A DNA stretch of 12,480 nt from VRUE01 sp046733315 (GCA_046733315.1 JBKPOV010000215.1:1-12480); one strand, 5' to 3'; counted from the first letter of the stretch, positions 1 through 6,621 are shown. The notes: a model not told the origin generated them from the letters alone. Translations and numbers: made by a program.

Positions 1-36
1 CGCTGGTTCGCCAAGGCGTCGCTCGAGGCAGCCTGA
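1..36 (+). CDS. C-terminal end of an unidentified plus-strand gene (partial)
   Basis: Frame 1 reads RWFAKASLEAA and then a TGA stop at 34-36. All but one of the codons end in G or C, which matches the codon use of the other genes here. It would converge on the LuxR-type gene ending at 60. Eleven residues are too few to name a family, and the 5' part lies outside the window, so this could still be chance. Confidence 0.35.
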   Translation, partial: RWFAKASLEAA

Positions 37-39
37 CAA

Positions 40-57
40 ACGAGCCGGGCCGCTCGT
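40..57. terminator. Possible hairpin between converging genes
   Basis: ACGAGC (40-45) and GCTCGT (52-57) are perfect inverted arms around a 6-base loop, placed between the putative stop at 36 and the regulator stop at 60-62. There is no T tract on either strand, so any role as a bidirectional terminator is weakly supported. Confidence 0.3.
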
Positions 58-59
58 CC

Positions 60-2918
60 CTAGGCGAGCAGACCCAGCTCCCCGGCCCGGTGGCTGGCCT
101 CGACGCGGGAGCGGCAATCGAGCTTGCCGAGCAGGTTGCGCACGTGCATGTCGACCGTGCGCGGGCTGATGAAGAGCTCCTGGGCGATCTCGCGGTTGGT
201 GCGGCCGATCGAGACGTAGCGGAGGACCTCGAGCTCACGGCGGGTGAGCTGGATGCCGTCAGCCTTCGTCGCCGCCCGACCTCCGAGACGCTGCGCAACC
301 GACTCGCCGAGGCCCGCGACCTCCTGGGCCGCAGCCGAGGCGAGCGGCCGGGCGCCGAGCTTGCTCGCGGTCCGGTAGGCGTCGCACAACCGCTCCAGGG
401 CTTGGTCGCGCTCGCCGGCCGCCGCGAGCACTTCGCCGGCCCGCAGTTCGATCTGCGCCCGCTCGAAGGGAACCGCCAGCGTGCGGTGAAGTTCGACGGC
501 CCGCGAGAGGTGCTCGGCCGCCGCGGCCTCGTCTCCATCGAGCAGGGCCATCTCACCAATCGCCTGGGCGAGCGCCGCTAGCGCATCGCCGTGGCCCGCC
601 TCCGAGGCCATCTGCGCCAGCGCGTCGGTGCACGCGTGCACTCGCTCGCGATCGCCCTGGCGGGCAAAGAAAGCCGTCGCCCAGCGGATTCCCCAGACCG
701 CGTAGTGGTGGTCCTCGCTCTCTTTCCAACGGGCCAGGAGGGTGCGGCAATGCTCGGCCGCCTCCTCCTCGGCGCCCTCCGCGGCGGCGACGTAGGCGAG
801 GCCCGTCGTCGCATCCATGAACATGTTGTAGTGACCGACCGAGGAGGAAACCGAGCGCGAAGCCATCAGCATCCGGCGCGCCGAGGCCAGCTTTCCCTGG
901 AAGGCGTGGATCACGCCAAGCAGCCCCTCGGCCACCCACACCGCCGTCTCGGAGTCGATCAGTTCGCGACCCAGCTCGCCAGCGCGCGACCACTCACCAC
1001 GCTCGCGCAGCACGTAGACGAGACAGGTGACGCAGGCAAGCTCGGTGCGAACGTCCTCGCCAGTCCGGCAGAGGCCCAGCGCGGTGTCCAGCGCTTCCTC
1101 GGCGCGGCGGTAGTCGGAGGCGTCGTAGAGGACCATGCTGAGGCGCTGGTAGAGCTCCGCCGCGATCGGCGTCAGGTCGTGCTCGAGCGCCAGGGCGAGC
1201 GCCCCGCGAACCGTCTCCAGCCCCGTCTCGAACTCGCCGCCCTTTGCCTGCGCGACGCCCAAGAGGCCGCGGGCGCGAACGCTGAGGTCGAGCCGGTCGG
1301 CGGTCCGGGCATCCTCGAGGGCGGCCTGCGAGAGCTCGATCGCCTCGCCGTACCCTGCCCGGGCCCGCTGGTGATCGGCCATGGCCAGGCGCTCGAGCGC
1401 AGCCTCCGCGCGCAGGTCGTTAGCGGCGAAGGCCTCGGCGGCGAGCCGCCGAGCGGCGAACGCGGTGTCACGCTCGCCCTTCAGGTCGTAGATCGCGGCC
1501 AGCCGGCGCTGGGCCCGGGCGAAGCCGAGGCCGTCGCTGCTCGAGGAGCGGATAGCCGAGAGCTCGCGCAGCGCTTTCGTCGCCTCAGTCAGCTCCCCGG
1601 CCAACTCTGCGCAGCGCGCGTAGCGCTCCAGCGTTTCGATCCGCAGCTCGTCCTCTTCGCCCTCGGACCACAGCTCCAATGCCTGGCGGGCCGCGTTGGT
1701 GGCATCGCGATAGGCATGGAGGCCTTCCGACTGGCGCACGGCCTCGACGAAAGCCGCCCGCGCCCGCGCCGCGTCTCCGGCGCTGCTCCAGTGGGCGGCG
1801 ATCTCCCTGCTTGCCCCGCCCGCCCGTTCCAGCGCCTCCGCGAGGCGGCGGTGGAGCGTCCGGCGGCGCAGCCAGGGGACCTCAGCGCAGACGGCGTCCC
1901 GAACCAGCGCGTGCCTGAAGGCGGCGCGGCCGGCCCCCTGCTCGACGAGATAGCCCTTGTTTGTCAGCTCGGCCAGCCCGGCCTTGCTTGCAAGCTCCGC
2001 CACCAGCTCGAGGTCGAAGGGCTGATCGGCGATGGCGACCACCTCCGCCGCCTCATGCGCCTGCTCACTGAGCTCGGAGGCGGCGATCGAAACGGCGTCC
2101 CGGACTGTGTCGGGCACCGGGACCTCCGCCTCACCGGCGAGCTCGAGACCGCGGCGGCCGGGGTGCAGTCGGTCCTTCGCCCGCAGGGCGGCGACGAGCT
2201 CCTCGGTGAAGAAGGGGGAGCCCTGTGTACGGTCGTGGATCGTGTCGAGCAACGACTCGGAGGGCCGCCCGTCGAGCAGCTCCGCCAGCAGTGCCGCCGT
2301 GTGCTCGCGATCGAGCGGCTCGAGCGCCAGCTCCTCGAGATTGCCGCCACGGCGCAGCTCGTTGCGCAGCCAGCGCAGCATGTGGTCGCGGGGAAGGCCG
2401 TCGGACCGGTAGGCGGCAACGACCGCGACCGGCATTTCGCGGAGCGGAGAGGCCAGCGCGGCGAGCAGCTCCAGGCTCGCCTGGTCAGACCACTGCAAAT
2501 CGTCGAGAATGACGAGCGCGGGGCGGCTGCCGGCAAGGTGCGCGAACGCACAGCGGACCGCCTCGAAGATCGCCGAGCGGTCGCTCTCGGCGGCCGGCTC
2601 GCCGAGCTCGGGCAGCAGCAGGGCGAGGTGGGAGCGCAGTGGCCCGCAATCGGCAAGTCCCTCCGGCTCGGCTCGCAGGTAGGAGCGCAGCGCCGCCACG
2701 ATCGGCCCGTACGGCGGCGTGACGCTGTTCGTCGCCGCGCCCCGCAGGACGAGCGCCGAGGAGCCGCGCGCCGCCTCATCGGCGAGTCTCGTCTTGCCAA
2801 CCCCCGCGTCGCCGCTGAGCAGTAGGAGCGTGCCGTTGCCATCACTGGCGCGCTTGAGCAGCTCGGCGAGGGTGGCGCTCTCGGCCTCGCGACCGACGAG
2901 CGGAGTCCGTGTGCCCAT
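60..2918 (-). CDS. LuxR-family transcriptional regulator with AAA ATPase and TPR-like region (LAL/MalT-like)
   Basis: This 952-residue cytoplasmic protein has the three-part layout of large ATP-binding LuxR regulators. The N-terminal AAA/NACHT-like ATPase has Walker A GDAGVGKT at about 36-43 and Walker B LVILDDLQWSD at about 135-145. A long Ala/Glu/Leu-rich helical region (about 370-860) resembles TPR repeats. A C-terminal LuxR/GerE helix-turn-helix spans about 891-950 and includes LTRRELEVLRY, TNREIAQELFISPRTV and HVRNLLGKL. In this family, ATP and an inducer bound through the repeats are thought to control oligomerisation and DNA binding; the inducer here is unknown. The length is typical, and the frame is intact. 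The ATG at 2918 has no Shine-Dalgarno sequence, but a TAAACT element sits six bases upstream, so the mRNA may be leaderless. The nearest same-strand upstream gene encodes a DUF4242 protein, with a strong hairpin between them, so separate transcription is likely. Targets cannot be inferred. Confidence 0.93.
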   Translation of the reverse strand: MGTRTPLVGREAESATLAELLKRASDGNGTLLLLSGDAGVGKTRLADEAARGSSALVLRGAATNSVTPPYGPIVAALRSYLRAEPEGLADCGPLRSHLALLLPELGEPAAESDRSAIFEAVRCAFAHLAGSRPALVILDDLQWSDQASLELLAALASPLREMPVAVVAAYRSDGLPRDHMLRWLRNELRRGGNLEELALEPLDREHTAALLAELLDGRPSESLLDTIHDRTQGSPFFTEELVAALRAKDRLHPGRRGLELAGEAEVPVPDTVRDAVSIAASELSEQAHEAAEVVAIADQPFDLELVAELASKAGLAELTNKGYLVEQGAGRAAFRHALVRDAVCAEVPWLRRRTLHRRLAEALERAGGASREIAAHWSSAGDAARARAAFVEAVRQSEGLHAYRDATNAARQALELWSEGEEDELRIETLERYARCAELAGELTEATKALRELSAIRSSSSDGLGFARAQRRLAAIYDLKGERDTAFAARRLAAEAFAANDLRAEAALERLAMADHQRARAGYGEAIELSQAALEDARTADRLDLSVRARGLLGVAQAKGGEFETGLETVRGALALALEHDLTPIAAELYQRLSMVLYDASDYRRAEEALDTALGLCRTGEDVRTELACVTCLVYVLRERGEWSRAGELGRELIDSETAVWVAEGLLGVIHAFQGKLASARRMLMASRSVSSSVGHYNMFMDATTGLAYVAAAEGAEEEAAEHCRTLLARWKESEDHHYAVWGIRWATAFFARQGDRERVHACTDALAQMASEAGHGDALAALAQAIGEMALLDGDEAAAAEHLSRAVELHRTLAVPFERAQIELRAGEVLAAAGERDQALERLCDAYRTASKLGARPLASAAAQEVAGLGESVAQRLGGRAATKADGIQLTRRELEVLRYVSIGRTNREIAQELFISPRTVDMHVRNLLGKLDCRSRVEASHRAGELGLLA

Positions 2919-2924
2919 CGTTCG

Positions 2925-2930
2925 AGTTTA
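2925..2930 (-). promoter_or_regulatory. Candidate -10 element for a leaderless LuxR-regulator transcript
   Basis: On the minus strand TAAACT is followed by six bases (CGAACG) and then the ATG at 2918. TANNNT at this distance puts the transcription start on or beside the A of the start codon, as in actinobacterial leaderless genes. The absence of a Shine-Dalgarno sequence fits. The -35 region is weak (TGGCCG at a 17-base spacing, three of six matches to TTGACA). Confidence 0.45.
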
Positions 2931-2932
2931 GG

Positions 2933-2980
2933 CCGCGACCGGCGCCCCGGCCATCACTGGCCCGAGGCGCCCCGTCGCGG
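2933..2980 (-). terminator. Long imperfect stem-loop between the DUF4242 gene and the LuxR-type gene
   Basis: Three nested paired segments are present: CCGCGAC (2933-2939) with GTCGCGG (2974-2980), GGCGCC (2941-2946) with GGCGCC (2966-2971), and GGCCA (2949-2953) with TGGCC (2958-2962) around a TCAC loop. Together they give about 18 base pairs with small internal loops. The hairpin begins eight bases after the DUF4242 stop and ends just before the putative -10 of the next gene. There is no U tract, which is common for actinobacterial terminators. It could instead be an attenuating or processing structure. Confidence 0.55.
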
Positions 2981-2987
2981 GTCCGAA

Positions 2988-3281
2988 TCAGCCGCCGACC
3001 GGGGCCGGATCGGGCCGGATGATGACCGTGTCGAGGATCGGAATCACCTCGTCCGCCGGAAGGCCTGCCGTCTCCGCGTGCGCACGGATCGCCTCGGGGC
3101 TGTCCCCTTCATACACGCAGAAGGTGCCCACCTCGCCGCTCTCCTCGCCCAGCACGTAGCTCCGAATCCAGCGAACGCCGGAGTCCGGCTTGTCGCCCAC
3201 TTCCGCCGACCGCTCCCCGGCAACCTGCAGCTCCTCCGGCGAGGCCCAGCCGTTGCGACGAAGAATTCCGTAGAGATCCAT
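2988..3281 (-). CDS. DUF4242 (SCO4226-like, putative nickel-binding) small protein
   Basis: This is a 97-residue soluble protein with no signal peptide or membrane segment. Its core has the pattern I associate with DUF4242: RWIRSYV (37-43), a short acidic turn, TFCVYEGDSPEAIRAHA (53-69), then GLPADEVIPI (73-82). The Streptomyces coelicolor relative SCO4226 is a ferredoxin-like nickel-binding dimer, but no enzyme activity is established for the family, so metal binding here is inference. An open frame extends further upstream to 3623, but the ATG at 3281 is chosen because AAAAGGAG lies seven bases before it and homology begins there. The gene is divergent from the kinase gene across a 224-base region. 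The LuxR-type gene follows 69 bases downstream on the same strand, beyond a hairpin. The proline-rich tail (about 90-97) is probably flexible. Confidence 0.8.
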   Translation of the reverse strand: MDLYGILRRNGWASPEELQVAGERSAEVGDKPDSGVRWIRSYVLGEESGEVGTFCVYEGDSPEAIRAHAETAGLPADEVIPILDTVIIRPDPAPVGG

Positions 3282-3358
3282 CCAATTGCTCCTTTTCCGG
3301 GCCACATCGACAGGCCGCTCCAAGCGACGCCGTTCCCGTGGCTTTTCCTTGGATCCGA

Positions 3359-3376
3359 CGCTATGTTCGAATAGCG
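3359..3376. promoter_or_regulatory. 18-base inverted repeat, candidate operator
   Basis: CGCTATgttcgaATAGCG has perfect 6-base arms around a 6-base centre, the size of a dimeric repressor or activator site. It lies about 80 bases upstream of the DUF4242 start. On the minus strand one arm overlaps TAGCGT (3358-3363), a possible -10 element for that gene with a poor -35. The rest of the 3282-3505 divergent region holds no gene. No binding protein can be assigned. Confidence 0.35.
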
Positions 3377-3395
3377 GGCCTCGCATCGGTGAAAC

Positions 3396-3424
3396 TGCCG
3401 TATTTTCCGGGACGAGTGCCGTAT
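3396..3424 (+). repeat. Two TGCCGTAT direct repeats spaced 21 bases apart
   Basis: TGCCGTAT occurs at 3396-3403 and again at 3417-3424, exactly 21 bases apart (two helical turns), about 80-110 bases upstream of the kinase start. Direct repeats on the same DNA face are typical of activator or response-regulator sites. The second copy runs into TATCGT (3422-3427), a possible plus-strand -10 element. Chance is possible with only two copies. Confidence 0.3.
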
Positions 3425-3505
3425 CGTGCCGGCGCTGAGCGCGAGCGCCGATCGAATCAGGCGTCGGCGCGTAGGTGCCGAGGCGTGCGGGTACCTGCCT
3501 AGACG

Positions 3506-4831
3506 ATGCCTCACCAGGAGGAGCGACTCGGCAATGCCCTGGCCGCCACTGTGGTCGCCGACGGAACCGTGCTGAAGGACCGCTACCTGCTCGAGCGGCT
3601 GCTGGGACGGGGTGGAATGGCATCCGTGTGGCTCGCGTCCGATCAGGTGCTCGAGCGACCGGTGGCGGTGAAGATCATCGCCGACACGATCGCCTCCGAC
3701 CCGGAATTCCGGGACCGCTTCCGGCGGGAGGCGCGGATCGCCGCCGCCCTCTCTCATCCCAATCTGATCGGCATCTACGACTACGCGGATGGCGCGGAAC
3801 GGCCTTATTTGGTGATGGAGTACGTCGCGGGCGACAACCTCGCGCAGCGATTGTCGAGAGATGCCGAGATTGACGGCGAGCGGTTGGCACGCGAGCTGCT
3901 CGGCGCCCTCGCCCATATCCACGCGGCGGGGATCGTGCACCGCGACATCAAGCCCCAGAACATTCTGATCGGGCCGGGCGGCAACGCCAAGCTAATCGAC
4001 TTCGGGATCGCCCTGCCGGCGGACGCGACCGCGCTGACCAGGACGGGCAACCTCCTCGGCACCGCCCGTTACATCGCGCCCGAGGTGACGCGGGGGGAGC
4101 GCGCGACGGAGCGATCCGACCTCTACTCGTGCGGCGTGGTCCTGCGCGACTGCACCGGGGGCGAGGCGTCAGGCAGCCTGCGCGCCCTGGCCGAGCGCCT
4201 CTGCTCTGCGGATCCGCATGACCGGCCGGCTTCGGCCGGCGAGGCTTTGGCCCGACTCAACCATCGGGCAGTGGTTGCGGATGAACCGACCGAGGTATTC
4301 GCGCCGAGCGAAACGCCCGCAACGCCACGCCGCTCCTGGAGCAAGGCGGCTGCCGTCCTCGCCGCTTGCGCCGCCCTGGCCGGAGCCTTCCTTCTCCTCG
4401 GCGGCGACACGGGAGAAAATGCCGGAAAGTCCCCTGCCAAAGTCGCCAAAGGCAAGCGTGACAACCAGCAGGCGACCGACGCTGACCCAAGCGCGGCCGG
4501 CGCCACCCCGAGCGCAGCCGCCGAGGTGCCGGAACCGACTGGGAGCGATGACGAACTCGGCAGCGCCCTCAATCAAGAAGGCTTCGAACTGCTCCAAGCC
4601 GGCGATTACGAAGGCGCGATCCCGATCCTGGAAGAGGCCGTAAGCGCCTTCTCACCGGAAACCGAAGACCTCGACTACGCCTATGCGCTCTTCAACCTCG
4701 GTAATGCCCTGCGCCTCAGCGGCCGTCCGGAAGAGGCGATCCCGGTCCTCGAACGCCGGCTGGCGATCCCGAACCAGACCGAAGTCGTTCGCCGCGAGCT
4801 GGCCGCCGCGCGCAGCGAAGCCGGCCAGTAG
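3506..4831 (+). CDS. Transmembrane Ser/Thr protein kinase (PknB-type) with C-terminal TPR domain
   Basis: The 441-residue protein has an N-terminal cytoplasmic kinase domain with every catalytic landmark: GRGGMASV glycine loop (34-41), VAVK lysine 56, Glu75, HRDIKPQN (145-152), DFG (165-167), APE (191-193) and SDLYSCGVVL (204-213). The segment between that helix and the DRP motif (239-241) is only about 25 residues, so the lower C-lobe is shorter than in typical PknB kinases. One membrane helix follows at about 279-298. An Ala/Pro/Lys/Asp-rich linker (about 301-350) then leads to about 80 residues with TPR character (354-435), predicted outside the membrane. The external part is probably a sensor or protein-binding module; substrates are unknown. 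An in-frame TAG at 3500-3502 makes ATG 3506 the first possible start. Its Shine-Dalgarno is poor, and the AGGAGGAG at 3516-3523 lies inside the gene. It ends nine bases before the PPK2 stop. Confidence 0.92.
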   Translation: MPHQEERLGNALAATVVADGTVLKDRYLLERLLGRGGMASVWLASDQVLERPVAVKIIADTIASDPEFRDRFRREARIAAALSHPNLIGIYDYADGAERPYLVMEYVAGDNLAQRLSRDAEIDGERLARELLGALAHIHAAGIVHRDIKPQNILIGPGGNAKLIDFGIALPADATALTRTGNLLGTARYIAPEVTRGERATERSDLYSCGVVLRDCTGGEASGSLRALAERLCSADPHDRPASAGEALARLNHRAVVADEPTEVFAPSETPATPRRSWSKAAAVLAACAALAGAFLLLGGDTGENAGKSPAKVAKGKRDNQQATDADPSAAGATPSAAAEVPEPTGSDDELGSALNQEGFELLQAGDYEGAIPILEEAVSAFSPETEDLDYAYALFNLGNALRLSGRPEEAIPVLERRLAIPNQTEVVRRELAAARSEAGQ

Positions 4832-4840
4832 TCCCGGGGC

Positions 4841-5650
4841 CTACTCGACGAGAAAGCGCGTCGGCACGAAGGTCTGCGTGTCCACCGGGGGCCGCTGGTA
4901 AGCGCGTTCCTGACGCGGCGGTAGCTCCATCTTCTCGACCGGGACCGGCTTGTAGGGGATCTTTTCGAGCAGGTGGCTGATCAGGTTGAGGCGGGCGGTG
5001 CGCTTGTCGTCGGCCTCGACCACGAACCAGGGCGAGTCCTCGGTATCGGTGTGGGCGAACATCTCGTCCTTGGCTTCGGCGTAGTCGACCCAACGCGCCC
5101 GCGCCTCGAGGTCCATCGGGCTCAGCTTCCACTGCTTTGTCGGGTCTTCGATCCGCGCCCTGAAGCGGCGCTCCTGCTCCTGGTCGGAGACCGAAAGCCA
5201 GTACTTGATCAGGATCAGCCCCGAACGCATCAGGATGCGCTCGAAGTCCGGCGTCGAGCGCATGAACTCCCGATACTCGGCCTCGGTGCAGAAGCCCATC
5301 ACCCGCTCCACGCCGGCGCGGTTGTACCAGCTGCGATCGAAGAGGACCATTTCTCCAGCCGCCGGCAGCTGGGCGACGTAGCGCTGGAAGTACCACTGGG
5401 TTTTCTCCCGCTCGGTCGGGGTCCCGAGGGCAACGGTGCGCACCACCCGCGGATTCGTCCTCTCGGTGATCCGCTTGATCACCCCGCCCTTGCCCGCAGT
5501 GTCCCGGCCCTCGAAGAGGACGGCGACCCGCAGGCCGGCATGGACGATCCATTCCTGCAGCCGCACCAGCTCCTCCTGCAAGCGCGCCAGCTCCTTCTCG
5601 TACTGCTTCTTGGAGAGGACCTTGGGGGAGTCCTCCGCCTGCGACGTCAT
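4841..5650 (-). CDS. ppk2: Polyphosphate kinase 2 family protein
   Basis: This 269-residue cytoplasmic enzyme belongs to the PPK2 family, which transfers phosphate between polyphosphate and nucleotides (NDP to NTP, or NMP to NDP, depending on class). The P-loop is FEGRDTAGKGG (46-56), the Walker B region is VLFDRSWYNRAGVE (102-115), and the family segments TNPRVVRTVALGTPTEREKTQWYFQRY and DPTKQWKLSPMDLEAR follow. The protein has a single PPK2 domain of normal length, preceded by a short Lys/Glu-rich helix (about 11-33), and looks like class I; nucleotide preference cannot be read from sequence. The ATG at 5650 has only a modest GAAGAG Shine-Dalgarno. Minus-strand TTGACA (5689-5694) is in the right area for a -35, but no convincing -10 follows at 16-19 bases. 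The gene converges on the kinase gene and diverges from the small-peptide gene, sharing a 9-base inverted repeat with it. Confidence 0.93.
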   Translation of the reverse strand: MTSQAEDSPKVLSKKQYEKELARLQEELVRLQEWIVHAGLRVAVLFEGRDTAGKGGVIKRITERTNPRVVRTVALGTPTEREKTQWYFQRYVAQLPAAGEMVLFDRSWYNRAGVERVMGFCTEAEYREFMRSTPDFERILMRSGLILIKYWLSVSDQEQERRFRARIEDPTKQWKLSPMDLEARARWVDYAEAKDEMFAHTDTEDSPWFVVEADDKRTARLNLISHLLEKIPYKPVPVEKMELPPRQERAYQRPPVDTQTFVPTRFLVE

Positions 5651-5687
5651 CTCTTCAGCCTAAGCCGTCGCAAGTGTCGGCGAGAAA

Positions 5688-5721
5688 CTGTCAAGCGCGC
5701 GGCGCCGTTCGGGCTTGACAG
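5688..5721. promoter_or_regulatory. Perfect 9-base inverted repeat between divergent promoters
   Basis: CTGTCAAGC (5688-5696) and GCTTGACAG (5713-5721) are exact reverse complements separated by 16 bases. Each arm contains a TTGACA hexamer reading outward, toward PPK2 on the minus strand and toward the small peptide on the plus strand. It may be an operator shared by the two genes, or simply two divergent -35 boxes with matching flanks. Confidence 0.45.
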
Positions 5722-5743
5722 CCGAGCGTGCCCTGGCGATAGT
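5715..5743 (+). promoter_or_regulatory. Candidate housekeeping promoter of the small secreted peptide gene
   Basis: A perfect TTGACA (5715-5720) is followed after 17 bases by GATAGT (5738-5743), four of six matches to TATAAT with the key A2 and T6 kept. Transcription would start near 5750, giving a leader of about 80 bases before the ATG at 5829. Confidence 0.55.
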
Positions 5744-5798
5744 GGATCGATCAGCGAGGAGGGGTGGTTCGCTGTAAGCAACATATCTGGGAGCCCCA

Positions 5799-5818
5799 TA
5801 AGCGCGATTAGCGCGTTA
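5799..5818 (+). promoter_or_regulatory. Small hairpin abutting the ribosome binding site of the peptide gene
   Basis: TAA (5799-5801) pairs with TTA (5816-5818) and CGCG (5803-5806) with CGCG (5812-5815), with one bulged G and an ATTAG loop. The very strong Shine-Dalgarno AAGGAGGT (5818-5825) begins at the base of this stem. It may affect translation or mRNA stability, but it is short and could be incidental. Confidence 0.3.
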
Positions 5819-5828
5819 AGGAGGTCCC

Positions 5829-6023
5829 ATGCGTAGGAAGATGTTGGCCGTGGCGCTCACCGTAGGCGCTTTGACTATTCCAGCCTCACCGGTCTTTGCC
5901 GACCCAGACTTCGGGCCCGGCAATAGCAGCAAGGGACCGAACGACGGTGGCGCTAAGTGTCACGCCCCCGGTCATGGCACCGGCCCTGGCTCCAATGAAC
6001 CAGTTCCCGGCTGCAAGGGGTAG
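5829..6023 (+). CDS. Small secreted peptide, Gly/Pro-rich with two cysteines
   Basis: The 64-residue product starts with a signal peptide: Arg/Lys at 2-4, a hydrophobic core at about 6-18, and a likely cleavage after Val-Phe-Ala24. The mature peptide of about 40 residues is rich in Gly, Pro, Asn and Lys, has no hydrophobic stretch, and carries two cysteines (44 and 62) in KCHAPG and PGCKG. These could form one disulfide loop of 17 residues. The gene is well supported: an ideal AAGGAGGT Shine-Dalgarno lies three bases before the ATG, with a good TTGACA promoter upstream. I do not recognise a named family, although short actinobacterial exported proteins ending in a similar KCHPPG...C pattern seem familiar. 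The function is unknown; metal binding, a small envelope factor and a signal peptide are all guesses. It is divergent from PPK2 and convergent with the cupin gene. Confidence 0.75.
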   Translation: MRRKMLAVALTVGALTIPASPVFADPDFGPGNSSKGPNDGGAKCHAPGHGTGPGSNEPVPGCKG

Positions 6024-6040
6024 GTAGAGAAGTAAGCGCG

Positions 6041-6077
6041 GGCCGGTCGGCCTCGGCTCCCGCCGGGCCGGCCGGCC
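6041..6077. terminator. GC-rich hairpin between the peptide and cupin genes
   Basis: GGCCGGTCGGCC (6041-6052) pairs with GGCCGGCCGGCC (6066-6077) over 12 positions with one G-U wobble, around a 13-base loop. It lies 18 bases after the peptide stop and 43 bases beyond the convergent cupin stop, so it could end transcripts from both sides. No T tract follows on either strand. Confidence 0.45.
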
Positions 6078-6120
6078 GAAAAGCCCGCTATCCGCCCCTA
6101 CATCGACACTCGGCGACTCG

Positions 6121-6483
6121 TCAGTCTCGCTTTGCGTAGTCGCCGATCTCGCCGAAGTCAACCATCACACAAGGCTCGTCGCCCGGCACTTCAGCGTCGT
6201 GGCCAGGTGGAATCGCGACCACGTCGCCGGCGACGATGTCGGTCTCGGTGCCATCGTCCATGAAGATCTTCATCTTGCCGGACAGCACGTAGCCGAAGTG
6301 GGCGACCTGGCAGGAGTCGGTGCCCGCGATCGGCTTCACGTTCTCCGACCATTTCCAGCCGGGCTCAAACGTCCCCCTGCCGACGGCGTGGCCGGCAAGC
6401 CGCACCATTTTCGCTTCACCCTTCCCTTCGAACGGACGGACCTCGTCGGGCGAGTCGAAATTCTTAACTTCAGCAGTTGCCAT
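6121..6483 (-). CDS. Cupin-domain protein
   Basis: The 120-residue single-domain protein has a cupin beta-barrel pattern: FEPGWKWSENVKPIAGTDSCQVAH (39-62), HFGYVLSGKMKIFMDDGTE (62-80), then the second motif GDVVAIPPGHDAEVPGDEPCVMVDF (86-110). I recognise this as a common actinobacterial stand-alone cupin. Only His62 and His95, with Glu40 and nearby acidic residues, are candidates for a metal site, so the usual three-His/one-Glu set is incomplete and catalysis is not assured; a small-molecule-binding role is equally possible. There is no signal peptide. The ATG at 6483 is supported by AAGGAG seven bases upstream. It lies 181 bases downstream of the lipoprotein stop on the same strand, with hairpins between, so it is probably transcribed separately. 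Confidence 0.85.
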   Translation of the reverse strand: MATAEVKNFDSPDEVRPFEGKGEAKMVRLAGHAVGRGTFEPGWKWSENVKPIAGTDSCQVAHFGYVLSGKMKIFMDDGTETDIVAGDVVAIPPGHDAEVPGDEPCVMVDFGEIGDYAKRD

Positions 6484-6621
6484 CAGATCTCCTTCGATCG
6501 TGGTTGGAGTGCGACCCGACCGTACACCAGCAAGAGGAAGCGCGAGTCATCCGAGCGCCCGGGCGAGCTCGGGGATCCAGACCGCGGCTGGGCTCGAATA
6601 TGCACCGACATCACGGAATAT

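Noticed and set aside
591..2825. A 744-codon plus-strand open frame opposite the LuxR-type gene
   Set aside because: The minus strand encodes Walker motifs and a LuxR helix-turn-helix in full length. The plus-strand product shows no domain and has the composition of a shadow frame.
3534..3575. ATG at 3534 preceded by AGGAGGAG as a separate small gene
   Set aside because: It opens only 13 codons, out of frame with and inside the kinase gene; the purine run is explained by Gln-Glu-Glu codons.
2988..3623. A 211-residue form of the DUF4242 protein starting at 3623
   Set aside because: The extra N-terminus is Arg/Pro-rich, overlaps the start of the divergent kinase gene, and the ATG at 3281 has an excellent ribosome site and matches the family's length.
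4827..4845. AGTAG...CTACT inverted repeat with CCCGGG core over the converging kinase and PPK2 stops
   Set aside because: Much of the symmetry comes from two facing TAG stop codons; 5-base arms without a T tract are too weak to call a terminator.
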